Below, one piece after another: positions 58,249-64,000 of a stretch of DNA of 64,000 nucleotides. The notes beneath the pieces are model-generated. The model ran no database searches. It worked only from the letters and a program-made list of their open reading frames with translations, and was not told the origin of the DNA. Position 1 is the stretch's first letter. Every line of letters begins with the position of its first letter. Origin of the DNA: Cryptomeria japonica (Eukaryota > Streptophyta > Pinopsida > Cupressales > Cupressaceae); NCBI RefSeq assembly GCF_030272615.1, contig NC_081415.1, positions 230,910,803-230,974,802 of the forward strand, in the 5' to 3' direction. The position numbers and the translations under genes were made by a program.

Positions 58249-59490
58249 AACATCCTTTCTGATTTTTCATGCTTAGATCTGAAAAAATTGATTACATTTC
58301 CATGTTTGATCTTTTGCAAAATTTTAGAGGTGATTGCATAAAAACCCTAATTTTTCTTTTTAGTAATTGAACCTGCGAAATGTCTAAATGTTAATGCCTG
58401 TTTCAGATCTGCCCTTCTATTACAAATTTTTAATTCATATTTGTGCTTTAATTCTGAAAATTAAGTGGTTAAATGTCAAAACCCTAATTTTTGAAACCCT
58501 CTTGATTCAACCTTTGTCCGACAATTTCACTGATCAAAACATCTCCAAATCAGCTGTAACTTTGGATTCCGCAATAAAATCGCAATATCTTTCATCCCTG
58601 AAAATTTGGAAAAAAGTTGCGAGGACCGTGGCGCCGAGCGCCATCGTCCCTGACATTTTTCCTGAAATTTCGGGAGCGAGATCTTACTGTATTTTCTTGC
58701 TAAAATCCAGAATTTTGGCTGATTTTATCAATTTTAACACCTTCAAAATAACAGTCAAAGTTGGTCTTGCGATTGCTTGGACTAAGGCTTCTAAACATTT
58801 AAAAATCATTGAAATTGAAATTTTGTGTCAAAATTGTGTTCTTACTGTCCTAAATCTGAAAAGTGTGTTATCATTCATTAAAAATTTCAGTGCTTTATTC
58901 AAATTCTTGCATTTTGTGACTTTTGAAATTAAGTGCTTAATTACAACAACTTTGATTTCCGCTTTCAAAATTGAATTTTGCGTGAAATTGAGTCAATTTT
59001 TAAATTTCAAAATTTGCATTGCTCTTGACATTCCCTCTAAAATCATAACATTCAAAATTTCAGTTTCCCTCTCTTTTTCAAAAATTCAAATTTTGCATTT
59101 TTCGACAATCTTGATAGGGTTCAATTTCGAGATTACAACTTTAATTTGGCCTATCTACAGATCGTAAAATCACTCAATTTTTTCAGATTAGCTCTAAAAT
59201 CATCATACCTTTCATCCCTGCAAATTTCGAAAAAAGTTGCAAGGACCGTGTTGCACTCCGGCCGCCACGGTCCCGGGCATTTTTTCCAAAATTTTGGGAG
59301 ACTGTTGTGATTGCATTTAACAGCTTAAATCCAGAAGATTGGCTGATTTTACTGAAAATTGCTACCTCTAAATTCAAAATCTTCTCTCTCTTTCTAGTGC
59401 ATGAGTTTTACAACAATAAGCCCTACTTACACTATTCCCATTAGATGAAGCCGTAGAATTAAGTCTTTCCAAGGTTTAACTACTGAGGAG
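58249..59490 (+). other. Element G leader with two hairpin modules
   Basis: This ~1.2-kb leader lies between the primer-binding site and gag. Two modules (58623-58649 and 59243-59273) share an upstream arm (TTTCATCCCTG, then AAATTT and GAAAAAAGTTGC), the GGACCGTG hairpin and a TTTTTCC-rich follow-up. A 259-codon open stretch at 58388-59167 is Phe/Ile/Leu/Lys-rich, overlaps a module and resembles no known protein. I treat it as leader sequence. Confidence 0.65.
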
Positions 59491-61483
59491 ATGGAACCTA
59501 ATTTGAATAGCCTTTTTAACGAGGACATGGGTAATTCCTCTAATCCTCCTAATGATGAAGAAGCTCTCCATGAGGTTTCTGAAGAACAACTTTCGAAATT
59601 GGATAACCAATTTGACGATTTTCGACAATGGATGTCTCAAGAATACCCTGATAGTCAAGCTCTTCCTTTAATTGAGGGTCTAAAACGTATGCTTCAAAGT
59701 GATAAGAATGGAATTGATATTTTGCGTGGTATTGCACACATTGTGGATTCGAATGTGATGCCTATGAAGAGTTGTGCTGAAAATTTAGGTTATACACAAC
59801 CTCCTACTCAAGTCAATCATTCTATTCCTTTGACAACTCCTATTGCTAGTATACCTACCTTTACATCAAACATCATGGCTACTTCTATACAAGACATTCC
59901 TCCCGTGATTACTAGTCATGGGGGCAACCCTTCTTCTTCAATTAACCCTCTTCCTTCATTCAATCCGACTTCTTCATTCATTCCTTCAATGAGTGTCCCT
60001 ATTATATCACTACAAATGAACATGACGCAAGGGGGCAATTCATTTAACCATTCCATTCCTCCTTGTAGTATTCCTCCTGTCCAATCATCTCCTATGACTA
60101 ATTATCATAGAGTCCCACCACCTTACTCTCTACCTTCTTTCAATAACATAACACCTCCATCTCAATCTAACACATCCAATATGAATTCTTCGACTGAAGC
60201 GACCATTAACAATCTTGCACAAACTGTCTCTTCTTTACAGCAACAAATTGCCTCTATGAATCAATCTAAGTTTAGTGTGCCCACATTTGATGTTGCGAGC
60301 CCACTTTCTCTTGACATTGTTCGAGCTATCCCTCCTAAACATGTTGAAATCCCGCATTTGGAACTTTATAATGGTAAAGGAGATCCTCTAACACATGTTA
60401 AGACTTTTCAAACAATTTGTACTGATTTTTCTTATGACCAAAGGTTGCTTGCAAAACTATTCACGAGAACATTAAGAGACAAAGCCCTACAATGGTATTG
60501 CTCGTTGCCTTCCTATTCTATTTCTTCTTTCGAACAACTTGCAAATGCTTTCATTCAACAATTTCAAAACAATATAAGTCCTAAAGTTACTTTGATTGAT
60601 TTAATGCATTGTAAACAAGGTGTTAAAGAAAAAGTGACTGATTTCATTGGTAGATATAAGCATTTGTATGCTCAAATTTCTTTTCCAGTGCCTGACAATG
60701 ATATTCAAAGAATCTTTATTTCTAATTTACAAAAAGATATTCGAGACAAACTTTTGTTTTCTGAGTTTACTTCTTTCCAACAGTTGTGTGCAACTCTTCA
60801 CAATTATCAACTGACTGTGAGTCAAATGGAACAATCACATCCTATGGCTCCGAGTGATAAGGGTGATAGCAGTCAACAACCATTTGGGAAGTTTAAACCG
60901 AACAGAGATTCCATCAAATTCAATGAAAACATCATCAACAACAATGTGAATGCAGCATCAAGTGTGCCTCCTATTTCTAAATTTTTCAAGAAAGAAAGAA
61001 AGTATACTCCTTTGAATGAATCATTGCATAGTATTATGAATAAGTTATTGGAACAAAATGTGCTTACTCTTCCTCCTATAAGACAAATTGATCCTACAAA
61101 GATTACTTCACCTTATTTTGATAACAAAGCTTTTTGTCAATTTCACCGTCAGCCTGGGCATGATACTGAAAAATGTTTTTCTTTAAAGGGTAAAATTCAA
61201 GATTTGATTGATAACAATACTATCTCTGTTTCTGGAGTGAATGATAAAGGCAACACATCTGTAGCTCCTCCTAACCAAAATCTTCAGATTTTCACCGATC
61301 CATTGCCTTCTCATACCTCTAATGCAATTGAGGCTAATGATTCCTCTCTCTCATCTGATGGTCTTGTGTCTATGACTCCGAATGTGATTAACTTTGTAGA
61401 GCAGCAAGAAATCCCTAAAGAACCTTCCATCACATTTGATTCCAGTGAAACCATTAGGGCACCTGATGGTCCTTTATACATAG
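59491..61483 (+). CDS. Element G Gag, intact up to solo-LTR insertion
   Basis: This is the capsid/nucleocapsid precursor of a gypsy-type element. It is open for 664 codons from MEPNLNSLFNEDMG, and the last few codons before the natural-looking stop at 61486-61488 come from the solo LTR. Residues 1-100 are acidic, and 100-235 are Pro/Ser/Thr-rich and low in complexity. Residues about 240-260 may form a short coiled coil (LAQTVSSLQQQIASM). The retrotransposon gag domain lies at about 285-430 (LELYNGKGDPLTHVKTF, then LRDKALQWYCSLP). A CCHC-like variant knuckle, C-X2-H-X4-H-X4-C (CQFHRQPGHDTEKC), is near residues 548-561. The start choice fits the gag domain position. The frame continues into the protease once the solo LTR is removed, so gag and protease are one polyprotein. 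Confidence 0.87.
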
Positions 61484-62922
61484 TGTAGTCACATAAATCT
61501 GTCCAGCTTAATTAAATGAATATTTCGTATTTATTTGATTAAAAATCCACTAGCCATCAATTAATTAAATTAATATTTAATTAATTTATCCCCAAACATT
61601 CTTCTATTAATTAAATAAATTATTCAATTTATTTTAATTAATTCATTAAACCAAATACAAATCAATTAAATAAATAAAATCAATTTATTTAATTAAATCC
61701 CCTTTTCCTCTTTTAAATAAATTAAATAAAACATTTATTTAAATCATTATCCCACCCCACTTGCATTTTCCTACAAATGCAACTTGCACACATTTATTGA
61801 AATAAATGAATTTTTATTTTAAATAAAATCCTATTTTCCCTCACCCACCAAATCCACTTGCAAAATCTAATCCCCTTCTAGATTCTTCTAACCCCTTCCT
61901 AATTAACCTAATCCATCCCCTAATTATTGTCACATTCCTAAGCAAAATGGAGTCACTTCTCAAAGCCTAAAAGTCTTTGATAACCATTAAAGGCTTTCAA
62001 CCTTCAACCACTAAATGGCTCAAAGTCTTTGATAACCATTGAAGGCTTCCAACTTTCAACCACTTAATCCCCAAAGTCTCCAATAACCATTAATGGTTAA
62101 CTCAAACCCTCCCACATGGTTAAAACATTTGTTTTGACTCAACCTCTACCCAACCCAAGGGTCTCATCAAGCCTTTAAAGCTTTGACCATGATTATCTCT
62201 TAATCATTTGCACAAAGGTTTATCCTTGCATTAACTCCTAATCCAGTGGGTAATCCTAATTTAGACTTGACCCTTAGCCTTTAGATAACCATGAGGTATT
62301 CTCAGGCCTTTAATGCCTCCAACCTCTTCTCTCAACCCAATCCTATGTTGACATTTGTCATCATTTCATTAGTGCCAATTATGCACATGGATCCCCAACT
62401 TTCAAGCTCGACCCTTGATTAAATCATTCAATCCTGGCCATCCATTGCTCCATTTTTCCTATAAATAGAGCCCATTCCTTCATAATCCAGATCCTGAAAA
62501 CTTGTATGCATTTAGACTATAGACATTTTAGAGAGCATTTTAGCATAAGCAATCTAACATCTTGTCTCTTTGGTTAAAATATATCATTTTAGCATTAGCA
62601 TTAGCTTTTTATTTCACATTTAGAGCTATATTACAATCTCAATCCTCCATAAGCATCCATAGTGCAAAAAGCTGCTGAGAGCTACACTATTTTGGAACTT
62701 GGAGAGGAGAGGAACAAGGGAGAAGGAGCTAATCTCATGCTAAGAGATAGTTGGAGATGTCTCATTGTCTTTACTTCTTTAGTTAGATTCATTAGCATGT
62801 TTTTAGTGTCTCCTTTGGAATGCCTTCATGTGTTTGGTTTTTTGATTGACTAACGCTAACTTCTTGTGTGCTTTTGTGTTGTTTGATCTTAGACTAACAT
62901 TGTGCCATTTAGGAGGGCATCA
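61484..62922 (+). mobile_element. Solo LTR (1,439 bp) inside element G gag-protease
   Basis: It starts TGTAGTCACATAAATC and ends AGGAGGGCATCA, flanked by CATAG at 61479-61483 and 62923-62927. Removing it with one CATAG brings the protease back into the gag reading frame. It contains AT-rich TTAATTAA runs near its start and a TATA box TATAAATAG (62460-62468) with a downstream leader. No interior is present. Short open stretches inside it (62662-62853, 62846-62927) are not genes. Confidence 0.9.
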
Positions 62923-62927
62923 CATAG

Positions 62928-64000
62928 TTGCAAAAGTTAAGAATACACCTTGCCGTGGAGTGCTTATTGATCCTTCGTGCATGGTTAATGTTATTACTGA
63001 AGAATTTCTTTTTACTTTGCAATTGAATCAAGTGATATATGACAAAACAATGTGATTGTGAAACAATTTGATGCATTTTCTTCTCCTGCAATTGGTTCTA
63101 TTACATTGCCTATTGAGGTCCATAACAAATCTCTTGATGTGAACTTTGCTATTATTCCATCTTCCGAACAATTTCGTGTGAAGCTTGGCTATCCTTGGCT
63201 ATCTTCCATGAAAGCTATTGCTTCTCCTATTCATAAGTGTTTGAAATTTCCCCATAATGGTGAAGTTGTTACTGTCAATCATAGTCTCTTTAAACCAGCT
63301 GAAAGAACCTCTAGTGTTCCTATTGATTACTTTTGGCCTAAACAATTCCAATCTCTTCCTCCGCGAAGTGATCATCTTTTCAAATCTTATCAAAAGTGGA
63401 AAACAGATATGATCCTATCTCTAAGTGAACCTAGAGCACCTAAACTTGATATTCCTATCATTCTTGAGAAGGAAGTTCTTCCTTTGAAAGATAAAACTAA
63501 TGTCTTTCCTCAAGAAGATTCTCAACCCATCCCTATGGATGTGACTATGTCTATGCCTAATAAACTTCCTAAGAGTAGACCTATACCTCCTCGTCATGAT
63601 GGACTTGGTCTTCTCCCTAAACCAAATATTCCTCCTTTATATGGAGCAGTTCCTCCTCCTTCTTTTTATAGAGAGAAGAGACCTTCTTCTTCTCCTATTA
63701 TCCAGCCTAAGAGACCACAACCTAAACACCCAAGTGCTAAGGATGAGAACATTCCTCCTCCTCAATCTTCTCCACTTCCTACTAAGACTAGACGAAATCG
63801 TTCTGCACGTGAACGCCGATGAAAGCGTCGTCTTAGAGCTCAGGCAGCTGCTTCTCAAACTTTGCAATCTCCAAAAACATCTTCAACAAGCATTATTCCA
63901 TTTTCTCCTCAGCCAGAAATTGAGCCGAAATCTCCTAAACATAAGATGCATGATGGTCTTGATCCGGTGCGAGTTAAAGATCCTATTTTTATAAATCTTG
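62928..64000 (+). pseudogene. Element G protease region and following linker, frameshifted, runs off window
   Basis: It continues gag after the solo LTR. The aspartic protease reads VLIDPSCMVNVITEEF (about 62962), where D-P-S replaces the more usual D-[STN]-G; in many plant gypsy proteases the block is D-P-G. A one-base deletion near 63050 shifts the frame, which continues from 63052 with GSITLPIEV and LGYPWLSSMKAI (the GRPW-type block of element F). A Pro-rich basic linker follows. A TGA at 63820-63822 probably replaces an Arg codon, and the frame then stays open to the window end. RT should follow beyond it. G is therefore not functional here, although gag looks intact. Confidence 0.82.

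Larger units (their letters stand above)
56996..64000 (+). mobile_element. Element G: Ty3-gypsy-like LTR retrotransposon, 3' part outside window
   Basis: A 1,234-bp 5' LTR (56996-58229, TGTAGCGTCC...TTTACA), primer-binding site, a ~1.2-kb leader, an intact gag ORF and a protease region are visible. RT, RNase H and integrase would follow beyond base 64000. It is inserted in the copia E1 5' LTR and is itself interrupted by a solo LTR. LTR termini, the primer-binding site with its TTT spacer and the hairpin module are shared with element F. Confidence 0.88.

Overview
This 64-kb window looks like intergenic DNA from a large, repeat-rich seed-plant nuclear genome. I think a gymnosperm is most likely, but that is inference and no host gene is present to test it. 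The window is a nest of retrotransposons: one LINE-type element, several Ty1-copia elements, two related Ty3-gypsy families, solo LTRs and LTR relics. There are no rRNA, tRNA or CRISPR features, and almost every reading frame is broken. Many stops fall at former Trp, Gln or Arg codons, as expected from C-to-T decay of silenced, methylated DNA.

Left part (1-20 kb): a LINE pol relic (reverse transcriptase, zinc-binding region, RNase H) is followed on the same strand by an unrecognised ORF, called ORFX here, with a globular N-terminal region and a charged, coiled-coil-like C-terminus. A complete gypsy-like element (F, minus strand, 5094-13332, 5-bp target duplication CTTCT) is inserted a few bases after the ORFX stop. 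F carries one almost intact ORF of about 1,000 codons with a protease and a G-patch-like segment, but no reverse transcriptase, RNase H or integrase. Beyond it lie the LINE/ORFX tail, a DUF4283-like relic, a solo LTR (15720-17032, target duplication CAAAC, with a 47-bp minisatellite) and minus-strand LTR relics.

Middle (20-43 kb): copia B spans about 20.0-36.26 kb. Copia A (20396-27662, target duplication GATTT) sits inside its 5' LTR, and a 3.2-kb TG...CA insertion (31697-34931) splits its reverse transcriptase. A second, shorter ORFX copy at 36.5-38.3 kb has no reverse transcriptase next to it. Copia C, a minus-strand relic, and further LTR relics follow.

Right part (43-64 kb): copia D is a compact complete element (43013-47807, target duplication TTAGG). 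Copia A' is a 5' fragment of the A family, fused at about 50.91 kb to a minus-strand copia E array in which one 203-bp LTR serves two internal regions. A plus-strand gypsy element (G) starts at 56996 inside the E 5' LTR and runs off the window. It has an intact 665-codon gag ORF and a protease region split by a solo LTR (61484-62922, target duplication CATAG).

F and G share LTR termini, the primer-binding site and a recurring GC-rich hairpin module. F therefore looks like a non-autonomous partner of a G-like family. Insertion order from nesting: LINE/ORFX before F; copia B before copia A and the 3.2-kb insertion; copia E before G; G before its solo LTR.
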